64,000 nt of DNA from Fen-1362 sp049516395. Lineage in GTDB: Bacteria; Planctomycetota; Phycisphaerae; Sedimentisphaerales; Anaerobacaceae. Below are positions 42,931-52,169 of this stretch, piece by piece. Under the pieces are notes generated by a model that did not search any database, was not told the origin of the DNA, and saw only the letters and a program-made list of their open reading frames with translations. The stretch is taken from assembly GCA_049516395.1 (NCBI GenBank), contig JBEKTD010000001.1, forward strand, positions 124,001 to 188,000, given 5' to 3'. A program made the translations under genes and the position numbers. Positions within the stretch are counted from its first letter, which is position 1. Every line of letters starts with the position of its first letter.

Positions 42931-44316
42931 ATGAAAATGCGGATAAAAATTACGATAGTGATTTTGGGGTTAGTGTTTGGCTTGTGTCTGACGGGGTGCA
43001 ACCCGGCGATGAGCGACCTCGGCACCTTCAACAGGCAGTTTGAGGTCGGAGATTTTAACCAGGCAGGGAAATTCGCTGAAAGCAAAATCAAGAAGGACAA
43101 AAACCCATCGGGCGATGACCTTCTCTGGGCGCTTCAGCTTGCCGCGTCAGAAAAAGCCCAGCTAAACCATTCCAAAAGCGTCGCGACATTCGACAAAGCC
43201 GAAGAAATGATGAATTACCTCGCTCCGAACTCGGAAGTTCTCGACACAGTCGGCTCAACCCTCGTCAACGATAACGTTATCCCCTATAAGGGCCAGGAAT
43301 ACGACGGCATAATGGTCAATACTTACAAGGCGCTCGAATTTCTGGCGGAGAAACAACCTGACATGGCAAGGGTTGAATTCAACCGCGCCTTAGACAGGCA
43401 AACGCGGGCAAAGGAACATTTTAACGAGGAAATCAGGAAGCTCAAAGCCAAGCTCGACAAAAATAAAGAAAAAACCAACACCGACGCCAAGGCAATGGCA
43501 GACGACCCCAAGACAACGGCAATCATCAACACCAATTACCCAGACTTGAGCCAGTTCAAGCCGTATCCTGATTTTGTGAATCCCTTCACAACGTATCTGG
43601 CGGGGATTTATTTCCTGCTCATCGGCGAAAATGACAGGGCGACCGACCTGCTGAAAGAGACCGCGGGAATGGTCCCCGACAATGACTACATCAAAAATGA
43701 CCTCGTTTTCGCGGATGATGTGGCCTCCGGAAAAGCGAAACTGGAAAACCAGTGCTGGGTGATATTTGAAAACGGGCTGGGGCCGGTCAAAGGGGAGTTC
43801 CGAATTGACCTGCCGCTTGTGCTGGTCAGTTCCAGGGTTTATTACGCGGGAATCGCACTTCCCAAGCTGACTCCGAGAAAAGTTGCATATCCTTATCTGA
43901 CTATTAAGACCGACGCGGGCGAATACCAGACTAGGCAGGTCGCGGATATGGAACGCGTAATCGAGACCGAATTCAAAAAGGATTTCAAGGGCATCCTGAT
44001 AAGGGCAATTGCGTCCGCTGCGGTCAAGGCGGCGGCACAGGCCGCGGTCAGGGACAACGACAACTACGGGATTATGACGGCGGCTATAGCGGTTTACAGC
44101 GTAGCGACTACCGCGGCAGACGTGCGAATATGGTCTGCTTTGCCGAAGGATTTCCAGGTTGCCCGATGTGCCATACCGGAAAATCGCTTACTCCAGGTTT
44201 TTGCCGGCGGCTATACTGCGTTTGACGTGCATATTCCCCCTTGCAAGAACGCAATCGTATATATTAAAATCATCAACGCCGGGGCAACGCCAGTGTGCGA
44301 GGTCCTGGCATTTTAG
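42931..44316 (+). CDS. COG3014-like envelope lipoprotein
   Basis: 461 aa. A lipoprotein signal ends in GLCLTGC (Cys at about 24). The N-terminal half is helical and TPR-like (FEVGDFNQAGKFAESKI, DMARVEFNRALDRQTRAKEH). The C-terminal half is beta-rich (WVIFENGLGPVKGEFRIDLP) with an Ala-rich helix (AAVKAAAQAAV). Its place directly before YcfL- and LpoB-like genes matches a gene order I recall from gamma-proteobacteria. Function unknown. GGGGA precedes the ATG. Confidence 0.72.
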   Translation: MKMRIKITIVILGLVFGLCLTGCNPAMSDLGTFNRQFEVGDFNQAGKFAESKIKKDKNPSGDDLLWALQLAASEKAQLNHSKSVATFDKAEEMMNYLAPNSEVLDTVGSTLVNDNVIPYKGQEYDGIMVNTYKALEFLAEKQPDMARVEFNRALDRQTRAKEHFNEEIRKLKAKLDKNKEKTNTDAKAMADDPKTTAIINTNYPDLSQFKPYPDFVNPFTTYLAGIYFLLIGENDRATDLLKETAGMVPDNDYIKNDLVFADDVASGKAKLENQCWVIFENGLGPVKGEFRIDLPLVLVSSRVYYAGIALPKLTPRKVAYPYLTIKTDAGEYQTRQVADMERVIETEFKKDFKGILIRAIASAAVKAAAQAAVRDNDNYGIMTAAIAVYSVATTAADVRIWSALPKDFQVARCAIPENRLLQVFAGGYTAFDVHIPPCKNAIVYIKIINAGATPVCEVLAF

Positions 44317-44339
44317 GAATTCTTTTTCGGAGGTGAAAT

Positions 44340-44774
44340 ATGAGATTGATGCTTAATACATTGCTGCTTGTAGTCGCGGTGGGTCTGTGGGGCTGCCAGG
44401 AGGAAGACAAAAGAGTCACGATGGCTGAAGACGTCAAAAGCGACAACGTGGTGGTCAACATCGTAACCAAGCCAGTGATTCACGCCTTTAGCTGGGTTAT
44501 CGGCGAGGGCGTTGAAATCGATAAGGCCGTTACCTACGTCAACAAAGACGGTTTCCTGCAGCTCGAGATACAAGGCCACAATAGGGCGTTTAACCCGATA
44601 GTGTTCGAATACAAGGTCGAATGGCTCGACAAGGCCGGCATGGTAGTCGATACCACAACCAGCAAGTGGCTGCAAACTTCCGCGGCGGCAAAAGCGCCGT
44701 TCGCTATTAAGGCCGTTGCGCCGAGAACAACCGCTGTTGCTTTTCGTATGAACACTCGAAAAATCCCTAATTAA
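44340..44774 (+). CDS. ycfL: YcfL-like lipoprotein (DUF1425)
   Basis: 144 aa. The lipobox VGLWGC puts the lipidated Cys at about residue 19. The body is a small beta-sandwich: VNKDGFLQLEIQGHNRAFNP, FEYKVEWLDKAGMVVD, then a conserved Trp and Pro. In E. coli ycfL lies directly before lpoB, as here. Its role is unknown, but the linkage implies cell-wall or envelope work. GGAGG is 7 bases before the ATG. Confidence 0.78.
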   Translation: MRLMLNTLLLVVAVGLWGCQEEDKRVTMAEDVKSDNVVVNIVTKPVIHAFSWVIGEGVEIDKAVTYVNKDGFLQLEIQGHNRAFNPIVFEYKVEWLDKAGMVVDTTTSKWLQTSAAAKAPFAIKAVAPRTTAVAFRMNTRKIPN

Positions 44775-44788
44775 CCGGAGACAGAACT

Positions 44789-45421
44789 ATGATTAAAAAA
44801 CTAATGGCTTTTGCGTTATTCGCTTCATCCGTAGCATTAACATTTGTCGGCTGCTCACCCCAGACCGAAAACGTTGACACAATCAACGACCAGGGCAAAG
44901 CGGTTATGCAGCTCGATTACCGCGACTTCGACAGGGCGGCAAGCCAGATGGTCCAGTCAATGGTCGAATCGGGCACATTCAAAAAAGAAGGCGGCGGAAG
45001 ATACGTCGTCGCCAAAGGCCGGATTGTCAACGACACGATGCAGCATATTGATACCGACCAGCTTATGGGCAAAGTTGAGCAGGAGATGACAAGGTCCGGA
45101 CTGGTCGTTATGACCGCAGCCGTCGGTGCAGGCAACGCGCCAAAAGACAGCTTGGTCTATAGCAGCAGGGAACTGACTCGCGACTCGGACAAGGCCGATG
45201 AGTTCAACAAGGATACTGTGCAGGCAAAAGGCCAGCTTATTGCGCCGGAACTCAGCATCTCAGGTAAAATCATCCAGAGAAATATCCGCTATGACAACGG
45301 TAAACAGCAGGTCGAGTATTACTTCCAGCTCCAGATGAACAATCTGACCAACGGCCTGGTTTTCTGGCAAAACGAAATCGTTCTCGGGAAACGCGGCGAC
45401 AGCAAAAAAGTCCCGTGGTAG
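44789..45421 (+). CDS. lpoB: LpoB-like penicillin-binding protein activator lipoprotein
   Basis: 210 aa. The lipobox LTFVGC gives an outer-membrane-type lipoprotein. LpoB motifs: YRDFDRAASQMVQSMVESG, YVVAKGRIVNDTMQHIDTDQ, LMGKVEQEMTRSG, LSISGKIIQRNIR and YYFQLQMNNLTNGLVFWQNE. In E. coli LpoB reaches through the periplasm to stimulate PBP1B. GGAG precedes the ATG. It follows YcfL by 14 bases. A target synthase is not in this window. Confidence 0.85.
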   Translation: MIKKLMAFALFASSVALTFVGCSPQTENVDTINDQGKAVMQLDYRDFDRAASQMVQSMVESGTFKKEGGGRYVVAKGRIVNDTMQHIDTDQLMGKVEQEMTRSGLVVMTAAVGAGNAPKDSLVYSSRELTRDSDKADEFNKDTVQAKGQLIAPELSISGKIIQRNIRYDNGKQQVEYYFQLQMNNLTNGLVFWQNEIVLGKRGDSKKVPW

Positions 45422-45541
45422 TCGGCTTTTGGCCGACAGAGCAGTTGAGTATTTGAACAGTAGAGCAGGTGAAAATGTGAAACTGCGGTCAACTGCTCAA
45501 CTGTCATTGTGAGGTTGTTGATTTTTTTAGGGAGTTCAAAA

Positions 45542-46846
45542 ATGAAAACGATTTGCGCTTTTATCGCAATAACGGTTGTCTTCTGCTCGCTTGCTTTCGC
45601 TGAGGACACAATACTCAAACAGGTTCAGGGACAAGGACAATCAAAAGATGACGCGATAAAGAACGGTCTTTTCCAGGCGGTTGCACAGGCCAAAGGCATC
45701 AAGGTTGGTTCGGGCGATTACTCATTCGGCTATCGCTCGGCGTCGGCGGACATCAACCGCACGAGCACCGGGAAAACCGTCGGGTTCGACGCGGTTTCGG
45801 TCCAGACAAGCGGCACTTTGCAGACAACCGATATCGCGGGGTTAGTGAAGACATACGAGGTTATCGACGAGAAGAAGCTCGACGACGGCACATACCAGGT
45901 TACGCTGAAGGTCTGGGTATATAACCGTGTCGCTGATAAAACATCGAGGACTCGCTTTGCGGTAATGCCGCTAAGACCTGAAGAACGGTCATATTCCTTT
46001 ATCAATCTCGTTGTGCCCGGCGAACAGCTCGCCGACAAGCTCGCCCAGAAAATCACCACCGCGATTACGCAGACAAATAAATTCGCCGTTTTGGACAGGC
46101 AGCATATCCAGGAATACCTGAACGAACAGGGCGTCCTTTTCCTCACTGCGCCAATCGAGGAGCAGGCGAGAATCGGGCAGGTCCTCGGCGCCGATTATAT
46201 GCTCGTTGGAACAATTACCGAGGCGAACCTGCGAATCAAACACACGAGCAGCGAGGCCGCAGCCGGTGTCAACTTTAAGGAATACCGCGCGGATTTCGCT
46301 TTCGATTATCGCGTCATCGTTGCGTCGTCAAGACAGGTTAAGTTCTCGGATTCGGTCCGGCTGCGTCTTGAAACCGACGATATAAAGCAGCTTGTTACAA
46401 AATGGGAGCCGCCAGACCTCGATTATAGAGAGCTTGTCGATAATCTCGTTGCCAAAGCGGCAGCCGAGGTCGTTAATAAACTGAGCGACCGACTATACCC
46501 GCCTCGTATCGCGTCAATCGAAGCCGACGGCAAAGTTATAATTGACCAGGGAGGCGACCGGTTCGTTACGGGAACATTACTCGACGTATTCAAAGCGGAT
46601 AAACAGATTGCCGACGCCGACACCAACGAGATAATCGGCTCAACCGAAATACTCGTCGCGACTATTTGCATCGACAAGGTCGCGCCTGTTCTGTCTTATT
46701 GCTCGGTGGTATCGGGCAACGCGTCGCAACTTGCGCGAGGACTGATTTGCAGAACAAAATCGCTGCCCGCAGGTGAGCCGGAAGGAATGAAAAGCAACGT
46801 CGAGCGAACGCCGCAGGGCGGCGTCAAACTGCCCATCGATAAATAG
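45542..46846 (+). CDS. CsgG-like secreted envelope protein
   Basis: 434 aa from the ATG at 45542, with GGAG 8 bases upstream. Signal peptide: TICAFIAITVVFCSLAFA. Residues 20-120 form a repeat-like N-terminal domain (QGQSKDDAIKNGLFQAVAQA). Residues 145-330 resemble CsgG/FlgT-type domains (LAQKITTAITQTNKFAVLDR, VLGADYMLVGTITEANLRI). The C-terminus is beta-rich (IIDQGGDRFVTGTLLDVFKA). It lacks a lipobox, unlike CsgG. It is the last gene of the LpoB cluster and ends in TAGCCACAG. Confidence 0.75.
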   Translation: MKTICAFIAITVVFCSLAFAEDTILKQVQGQGQSKDDAIKNGLFQAVAQAKGIKVGSGDYSFGYRSASADINRTSTGKTVGFDAVSVQTSGTLQTTDIAGLVKTYEVIDEKKLDDGTYQVTLKVWVYNRVADKTSRTRFAVMPLRPEERSYSFINLVVPGEQLADKLAQKITTAITQTNKFAVLDRQHIQEYLNEQGVLFLTAPIEEQARIGQVLGADYMLVGTITEANLRIKHTSSEAAAGVNFKEYRADFAFDYRVIVASSRQVKFSDSVRLRLETDDIKQLVTKWEPPDLDYRELVDNLVAKAAAEVVNKLSDRLYPPRIASIEADGKVIIDQGGDRFVTGTLLDVFKADKQIADADTNEIIGSTEILVATICIDKVAPVLSYCSVVSGNASQLARGLICRTKSLPAGEPEGMKSNVERTPQGGVKLPIDK

Positions 46847-46863
46847 CCACAGGGTTTCGCTAA

Positions 46864-46965
46864 ATGAAATTAGCGGCGTATAAGGGCAACGGCGTCGAAT
46901 CTGTCGGCGTTTTGATGCAGAGAGGGATAATCGATATACCGACGATTTGGCCCGGGCCTGATTAG
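46864..46965 (+). pseudogene. N-terminal remnant of a fumarylacetoacetate-hydrolase-like gene
   Basis: A 33-codon frame starts MKLAAYKGNGVESVGVL and continues RGIIDIPTIWPGP before a stop. This closely resembles the first residues of FAH-family hydrolases, which read like MKL-T----G-ERVGV followed by a DL motif. The rest of such a gene is missing; the gap to 47118 shows no continuation in any frame. It lies right after a CCACAG repeat copy. Confidence 0.45.
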
Positions 46966-47117
46966 GCGTTTTGAAGAATACGCTTTCCCAAAAACCAGCC
47001 GATTTCTACAAACCAATCGCCTGAGAGCAGGCAGCGTTTTGCTCTTGGCAAGATAGGCGGGATGTGCGATAATCAGGCCGCAAGAAAGCTTAATAAGGTT
47101 TCAAGGATTATAAACGG

Positions 47118-47879
47118 ATGGAACTTCGGGCGTTACTAACGCGATTTCAGAATTGGCTGCGAAAACAGTTTCCCTCTGGGCTTGGCCATCCCTTTCGGGA
47201 GCCGAACGACGACTTCGACCAGCCGACGTTAAGCGACGATGGGCTGATAATTCACAACCAGACCTCGTCTGCGAATGGTAGTCCGTTACAAACGGTGGTT
47301 GTGCGGGGCAAACCTGAAGTGGAAAAATTCCAGGCCGGCTTCGAAACGCTCATCGACCAGATTAAGGACATAAACGACCACCTCAACAAGCAGGTCTCAC
47401 AGCACGAAAACCTCATCGCACGCATCGAGCAATTCCCGAAACTACTTGAAAACTTCCCGGCTGTCGTTGAAAACCAGAAGGCGCTCACCGAGCAGCTCGT
47501 TTTACAGCTCAAGGCGAATATCCTCAAAGACCAGCAGCTTCTTTCTGCGATAGAAAAGATTCCCGTGGAGAGCGCAAAGCAAACCGATGCACTGCTGGCA
47601 ATCGACAGGCAGCTCGCAGCAGCAGCGGACGTTGATATCCAGATGACCGAGACATTCGGCAAATTCAACGAAACGCTCGGAAAGCTCAACCAGAGCACAA
47701 AAGACCACACCAACGGCATAGCACAAATGAGCAGGACATTCGCGGCAAGCGACAGGTATCTCAAATACATCGTGGCCCGGCAGACCAGGCAGTTTATGTG
47801 GGTGTTCTACACGGCGATAGGCGTCTGCGTAATCGTAATACTGCTGCTCGTCGGCATCATCATCTTCACAGGCAAATAA
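47118..47879 (+). CDS. Coiled-coil protein with C-terminal membrane anchor
   Basis: 253 aa, family not recognised. Residues 70-190 are almost wholly helical heptads (FETLIDQIKDINDHLNKQV, ALTEQLVLQLKANILKDQQL). A single hydrophobic segment lies at the end (FYTAIGVCVIVILLLVGIII). This tail-anchored rod resembles membrane-associated scaffolds or chemoreceptor-like stalks, with no catalytic motif. AAGGAT is 12 bases upstream of the ATG. The DUF362 gene follows 12 bases later and may be co-transcribed. Confidence 0.65.
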   Translation: MELRALLTRFQNWLRKQFPSGLGHPFREPNDDFDQPTLSDDGLIIHNQTSSANGSPLQTVVVRGKPEVEKFQAGFETLIDQIKDINDHLNKQVSQHENLIARIEQFPKLLENFPAVVENQKALTEQLVLQLKANILKDQQLLSAIEKIPVESAKQTDALLAIDRQLAAAADVDIQMTETFGKFNETLGKLNQSTKDHTNGIAQMSRTFAASDRYLKYIVARQTRQFMWVFYTAIGVCVIVILLLVGIIIFTGK

Positions 47880-47891
47880 GGGGGCTACCTA

Positions 47892-48968
47892 ATGATTCCA
47901 AAGGTATATTTCATCAAGTCGGCTATTGAAGACGGCGAAAAAGTCATCTCCGCTAAGGCGGCACGCCTCTTCAAAGAAGCGGGCTTCGCAAAATGCTTCA
48001 AGCCAACCGATTTTACCGCGGTAAAAATTCACGTCGGCGAAAAAGGAAACAAAACCTACATCAAAGCTCCCTGCCTCAAAGGGCTTGTTGACGAATTGAT
48101 TAAAATCAAGACCAAACCATTCCTGACCGACACAAGCACGCTGTATCTCGGCAAGCGACACAACGCGATTGACCACGCGATAGTGGCGTACGAGCACGGG
48201 TTCGATATGGCCGGCCTCGGCATACCATTTATCCCGCCCGATGGCATCTTCGGAACGAGCGAGACAGTCGTTAAAATCGACGGCGAGCTGAACAAGGAGG
48301 TTTCCGTCGCTTATGATATCGCGCGTGTGCAGTCGATTCTGGCGGTGTCGCATGTTACGGGACACATAGGGACATGCTTCGCTGCGACGCTAAAGACGCT
48401 CGGTATGGGATGCGCAAGCAGGAAAGGCAAGATGCGACAGCACGCGGCTTTCAAGCCAAGCGTCGATATGAGCAAATGCGTCGGATGCGGTGAATGCTAC
48501 CGACACTGCCCGGAGGCTGCTATTAATATAGAAGACCTCAAGGCGCACATCAACAAGGATAAATGTGTCGGCTGCGCAGAGTGTCTGGCCGTATGCAGGT
48601 TCGGCGCGGTTCAGCACGACTGGGACAAGAACATCAAAATTCTCGAATGCAGCGTCGCTGAACACGCAAAGGGAGTGCTCGCGGGCAAAGATGGACGAGC
48701 GGCGTTCATAAACTTCGCGATTTCGATTACAAGCGATTGCGACTGTATGGGCAACCCCGACCACAATATCGTCAAGGATATCGGCATACTCGGCTCAACC
48801 GACCCTGTCGCTGTTGACGCCGCGGCGATTGATTTGATGGAAAAATCCGCAGGCAAACCGTTAGACAAAATATCCAAATACCCCAACCTCAACGGCAAAT
48901 GGCAAATCGAGCACGCTGAAAAAATAGGCCTCGGCAGCAGGAAATACACACTCGTTGAAATCGGGTAG
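47892..48968 (+). CDS. DUF362 protein with two 4Fe-4S clusters
   Basis: 358 aa. The DUF362 part covers residues 1-185 and 250-345 (FTAVKIHVGEKGNKTYI, HVTGHIGTCFAATLKTLGMG, STDPVAVDAAAIDLM). Between them are two ferredoxin motifs: KCVGCGECYRHCPE and KCVGCAECLAVCRF. The family is a cytoplasmic iron-sulfur protein of unknown reaction, often in anaerobes. Its presence fits an anaerobic or facultative host. Confidence 0.88.
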   Translation: MIPKVYFIKSAIEDGEKVISAKAARLFKEAGFAKCFKPTDFTAVKIHVGEKGNKTYIKAPCLKGLVDELIKIKTKPFLTDTSTLYLGKRHNAIDHAIVAYEHGFDMAGLGIPFIPPDGIFGTSETVVKIDGELNKEVSVAYDIARVQSILAVSHVTGHIGTCFAATLKTLGMGCASRKGKMRQHAAFKPSVDMSKCVGCGECYRHCPEAAINIEDLKAHINKDKCVGCAECLAVCRFGAVQHDWDKNIKILECSVAEHAKGVLAGKDGRAAFINFAISITSDCDCMGNPDHNIVKDIGILGSTDPVAVDAAAIDLMEKSAGKPLDKISKYPNLNGKWQIEHAEKIGLGSRKYTLVEIG

Positions 48969-49010
48969 TTCGTCTGTTTGTCTTTGAAAACAGACCATGA
49001 GGAGAGTCAA

Positions 49011-49538
49011 ATGAAATTATACTCGACGAAACAGTTGTTACCCGTAATACGAATTGCTGGCAAGATTATACCGCTGCTCCTTATGTTTATTGGCGCGTAT
49101 GTGCTCTACTTTGGATGCAGGGATATCCTGCGAGCAAACCAGAGTAGAACGTGGCCGACAGCCCAGGGTGTGATACAGAACTCCTCCATCTATCGTGGCA
49201 GTAAGGGCGCATATTGGGCCAAAGTCATGTATGACTTCACGGTCAACGCAACAGCATTCAACGGAAATCGCGTCGCTTTCGGCGACTACGGCTCAAGCAT
49301 TTTGTCGCATGCCCAAGGCGTCGTGAACAGGTACCCGAAAGGCAAAGCTGTAATCGTTTACTACGACCCAAAGAACCCGCAGGCGTGTCTTCTTGAGCCC
49401 GGCGTAAAAGTACAGACGTGGTTTCTGCCCGGATTCGGGCTTGTCTTTCTGGCGATTAGTGGTCTTATTGCGTTTTTTATCCAGAAGGGGCTAAGGAATC
49501 TCGCGGCTGCCGAACCAGGCATTCAATGTGATGGTTAG
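49011..49538 (+). CDS. DUF3592 membrane protein
   Basis: 175 aa from the ATG at 49011, with GAGGAGAG upstream; an in-frame start at 48978 has no such site. Two membrane helices (IPLLLMFIGAYVLYFG and FGLVFLAISGLIAFFI) flank an extracytoplasmic beta domain: TWPTAQGVIQNSSIY, YDFTVNATAFNGNRVAFG, GKAVIVYYDPKNPQACLLEP. That is the DUF3592 pattern. No enzymatic role is known. Not clearly linked to its neighbours. Confidence 0.82.
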   Translation: MKLYSTKQLLPVIRIAGKIIPLLLMFIGAYVLYFGCRDILRANQSRTWPTAQGVIQNSSIYRGSKGAYWAKVMYDFTVNATAFNGNRVAFGDYGSSILSHAQGVVNRYPKGKAVIVYYDPKNPQACLLEPGVKVQTWFLPGFGLVFLAISGLIAFFIQKGLRNLAAAEPGIQCDG

Positions 49539-49704
49539 AAAAAGACGCAGATAGAACTTAGTCGTTAGCAGTTCGTTGTTTGTCGGTTCCGTATCTGTCT
49601 TCGATGTTTCTCCCGACTGTTCCACGCCAAAAAATGTTTTTTTCCCAAGCACGTAATTTCAGGGGGACACGTATATATAAATGGAGGACGGGTGATACTC
49701 GTCC

Positions 49705-49746
49705 GGGCTGTCGGCTATGGGTGTGGGCCGGCAGCCCCTTTTATTT
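49705..49746 (+). terminator. Intrinsic terminator or attenuator
   Basis: GGGCTGTCGGC (49705-49715), an 11-base loop, then GCCGGCAGCCC (49727-49737) with one G-T pair, followed by CTTTTATTT. It is preceded by a smaller GGACG/CGTCC hairpin. It lies 167 bases after the DUF3592 gene and 191 before the next gene. The rest of 49539-49936 is AT-rich, with a TATAAT near 49851. Confidence 0.65.
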
Positions 49747-49936
49747 CCGCCGGAGAGGATGCCCAATAATAATCTTGACGTCTGGGACGTGGGTATTTAC
49801 CCCGTTAGACACTGTGCAACATTCTTATATGCGGACCGCAAACAGAATTATATAATGCCATTTAAACTTTTTGAGAACGGCTTGTCTCACGGGGTTTATC
49901 GTTGTTTTAGCTGAATCTTTTCGCCTGGAGATTTTT

Positions 49937-51256
49937 ATGATGAGATTTCTGATTGTTGTATTTGGGATAGTTATGCTTGGTGTGTGTTGTTCAACTCACG
50001 CTGAGGATATGCCACAGGGGCAAGCCTCGCCTGCTGTGAAGCGGGTTGTGGTATGGGACGGTGAACAGGCAAGCATGGGTGCTGGCTGGACAAATCCCAC
50101 AACGTCGACGATTAAACCCCAGACCGTTGAGGCCCACAGCGGCAATACCGCGCTGGAGTTCAAGTTCAAAGGCAGCAAAAAATGGCTTGGCGCGGGTTGG
50201 AACTGGATGGGCTTCAAGACAGGCAATGTTGGCACTGACGCTAGCGAAATGAAGAATCTGACCTTCTGGATAAAAAGCAAAGGCAAGACTGGTCCGCTGC
50301 AAATCAACCTGCTTTGCAACGGTGAGATTCTCGACACTCCCGAGGAACACACCGCGAAAGTGGAGGTTCTCAAGTACTGTTCTCAGTTGCTCGACGGCCA
50401 GTGGCACGAAGTGGTGATTCCGCTTGCGGATCTCAAACCCGCGAAGGGCTTCAACCCAAGGATCATCAGCGAGATTCATTTTGGTTTTATGGCCGAGGAA
50501 GGAACGGACGGCAGTTTCTTCGTTGATGACATTGCCTTTGACAACCGCGCCGGCAACAAGCAGCCTGCAGCACCATCGCCGCGAGCGTTCGTTTGGAAAG
50601 GGGATTGTTCGAGCGAAGCTGCCTTTGTGAACTCCAACCATCAGATTATTCCGGGGCACTATGAATATCTGCCCGATGCCAATGAACCGAAACGTGGACT
50701 TATATTCGCCGGTCATCTTACTCCCGATTTCACGACCACCGATCCGGAAAAGTTTCACCTGCACCCTGAGATTTATTTCGACCACTTTATACCCGGCAGC
50801 ATCACCGTCAGTTTCGACGTCAAGATCAACGACCTCGTGCCGTCGGAACTGGGTCCCTATGGTGAAAACCCGTGGCTGAACGTGGTGACATTGTTTGATG
50901 AAACCACCCGCGCGGGCGGGACGACCTTTCATCCCTCGGTGATGGTTAATCTCGTGGGCTCGCCGGGACAATACAGGTTGCAGGCATATTCGATTTCTCC
51001 GGCTGGTGCCGGCACGTTCTTTGACAAACTCAAGGACGCTCCCTTATTTCCCATGGGCAAGTGGGTAACGGTGCGCATTGAGGCGGACGTCAAAACAAAA
51101 CAAGTCCGCGTTTACCAGGACAACGCACTTGCCTCCGCCGGGCCATACTTGGGCAAACCGGGTTTGGCCGGGGCGCACATGGGCCTTTACGCCAACCGCA
51201 AGATGACGCGGGCAACGGTGTTCAACGACGACATCACCATCACCGTAAGCGACTGA
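49937..51256 (+). CDS. Secreted two-domain beta-sandwich protein (carbohydrate-binding-like)
   Basis: 439 aa from the ATG at 49937, with GGAG 6 bases upstream. Signal peptide: FLIVVFGIVMLGVCCSTHA. Residues 35-205 resemble a CBM11-like module: VVVWDGEQASMGAGWTNPTT, LTFWIKSKGKTGPLQINLL, GQWHEVVIPLADL and FFVDDIAFD. Residues 210-435 look like a concanavalin-type domain (KWVTVRIEADVKTKQVRVYQ). No catalytic residues can be assigned. It probably binds polysaccharide outside the cell. Confidence 0.68.
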   Translation: MMRFLIVVFGIVMLGVCCSTHAEDMPQGQASPAVKRVVVWDGEQASMGAGWTNPTTSTIKPQTVEAHSGNTALEFKFKGSKKWLGAGWNWMGFKTGNVGTDASEMKNLTFWIKSKGKTGPLQINLLCNGEILDTPEEHTAKVEVLKYCSQLLDGQWHEVVIPLADLKPAKGFNPRIISEIHFGFMAEEGTDGSFFVDDIAFDNRAGNKQPAAPSPRAFVWKGDCSSEAAFVNSNHQIIPGHYEYLPDANEPKRGLIFAGHLTPDFTTTDPEKFHLHPEIYFDHFIPGSITVSFDVKINDLVPSELGPYGENPWLNVVTLFDETTRAGGTTFHPSVMVNLVGSPGQYRLQAYSISPAGAGTFFDKLKDAPLFPMGKWVTVRIEADVKTKQVRVYQDNALASAGPYLGKPGLAGAHMGLYANRKMTRATVFNDDITITVSD

Positions 51257-51308
51257 TGGCCGGCGGCGGCCTGGTAAGTATCGTGTTAATAGAAAGGAGT
51301 CAATCGTC

Positions 51309-52016
51309 ATGAAGAAAGCTGATATCCGTGGGAAATGGGCTTTGGTAACCGGCGCAAGTCGGGGGGTCGGCAGGCAGGTCTGCCTGGGGTTGTCCCAATA
51401 TGGCTGCAACCTGGTGCTCCACAGCCGTGACGCGGCCCATACGAAATCTCTTGTCCCTGAACTGGTTGCCAAGGGCGTGCAGGTGCGCCAGGTCGCGGGC
51501 GAGTTGTCTGACCAGAAACAGGTGGACGCAATGTTGACAGCCGTCTTAGGTACCGGCCCGGGTATCGATATCGTTTACAACAACGCCGCGGTGATGACTC
51601 CGTACCACAACGACTGGCAGAACATCCCGGCCGACGACTTTCGCAAAAGCTTCGAGGTAAACGTTATTTCGCTCATCCACATTTGTCACTGCCTGATTCC
51701 CGGCATGGTACAGCGTCACTGGGGACGTATCATCAATGTCACCTCTGGGATAAAGGACCAGCCGGAGTTGATTGCCTACGCCATCTCCAAGGCGGCCGTG
51801 GACAAGTTCGTGGCCGACACCGCAGGCCGCCTCAAAGATACCGGCGTGCTGATGAACCTTATGGACCCCGGCTGGCTGCGCACCGATTTGGGCGGTCCTC
51901 AAGCTCCCAATGCCGTCGAGTCAGTGTTGCCCGGGGCACTTGTGCCCGCACTTATTGACGATGGGACAACCGGCAAACTGTTCCGTGCCCAGGACTACGC
52001 CGGCAAGACAATCTGA
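51309..52016 (+). CDS. Short-chain dehydrogenase/reductase (SDR)
   Basis: 235 aa. Rossmann motif VTGASRGVGRQV near residue 13, then NNAAVM, the catalytic Ser in NVTSGI and YAISKAAVDKF (Tyr and Lys of the active site). DPGWLRTDLGG matches the usual position after the active site. NADPH is suggested by the Arg after TGAS. Substrate unknown. AGGAG lies 9 bases before the ATG. Confidence 0.9.
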   Translation: MKKADIRGKWALVTGASRGVGRQVCLGLSQYGCNLVLHSRDAAHTKSLVPELVAKGVQVRQVAGELSDQKQVDAMLTAVLGTGPGIDIVYNNAAVMTPYHNDWQNIPADDFRKSFEVNVISLIHICHCLIPGMVQRHWGRIINVTSGIKDQPELIAYAISKAAVDKFVADTAGRLKDTGVLMNLMDPGWLRTDLGGPQAPNAVESVLPGALVPALIDDGTTGKLFRAQDYAGKTI

Positions 52017-52123
52017 ATGCTTACCTGCCCTGAGCCCCCCCATTTTTCGTAAAATCGCTGTTTTTGAACAGATATTGAGGATATTTGCGAAACCCTCCCC
52101 TCCTCCCTTTCTCATTTCGTAAC

Positions 52124-52169
52124 TTATTTGCTTAAATAAACTTGTGTATTTGTTTGCAAGACATATAAT
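52124..52169 (+). promoter_or_regulatory. Promoter and palindrome upstream of the XRE-S24 regulator
   Basis: TTGTGT (52142-52147), 16 bases, then TATAAT (52164-52169). Just upstream is TTATTT-GCTT-AAATAA (52124-52139), a perfect 6-bp-arm palindrome that could be the regulator's own operator. Confidence 0.5.

Noticed and set aside
49991..50971. 326-aa antisense frame inside the secreted beta-sandwich gene
   Set aside because: The plus-strand gene has a signal peptide, ribosome-binding site and domain patterns; the antisense frame has none.
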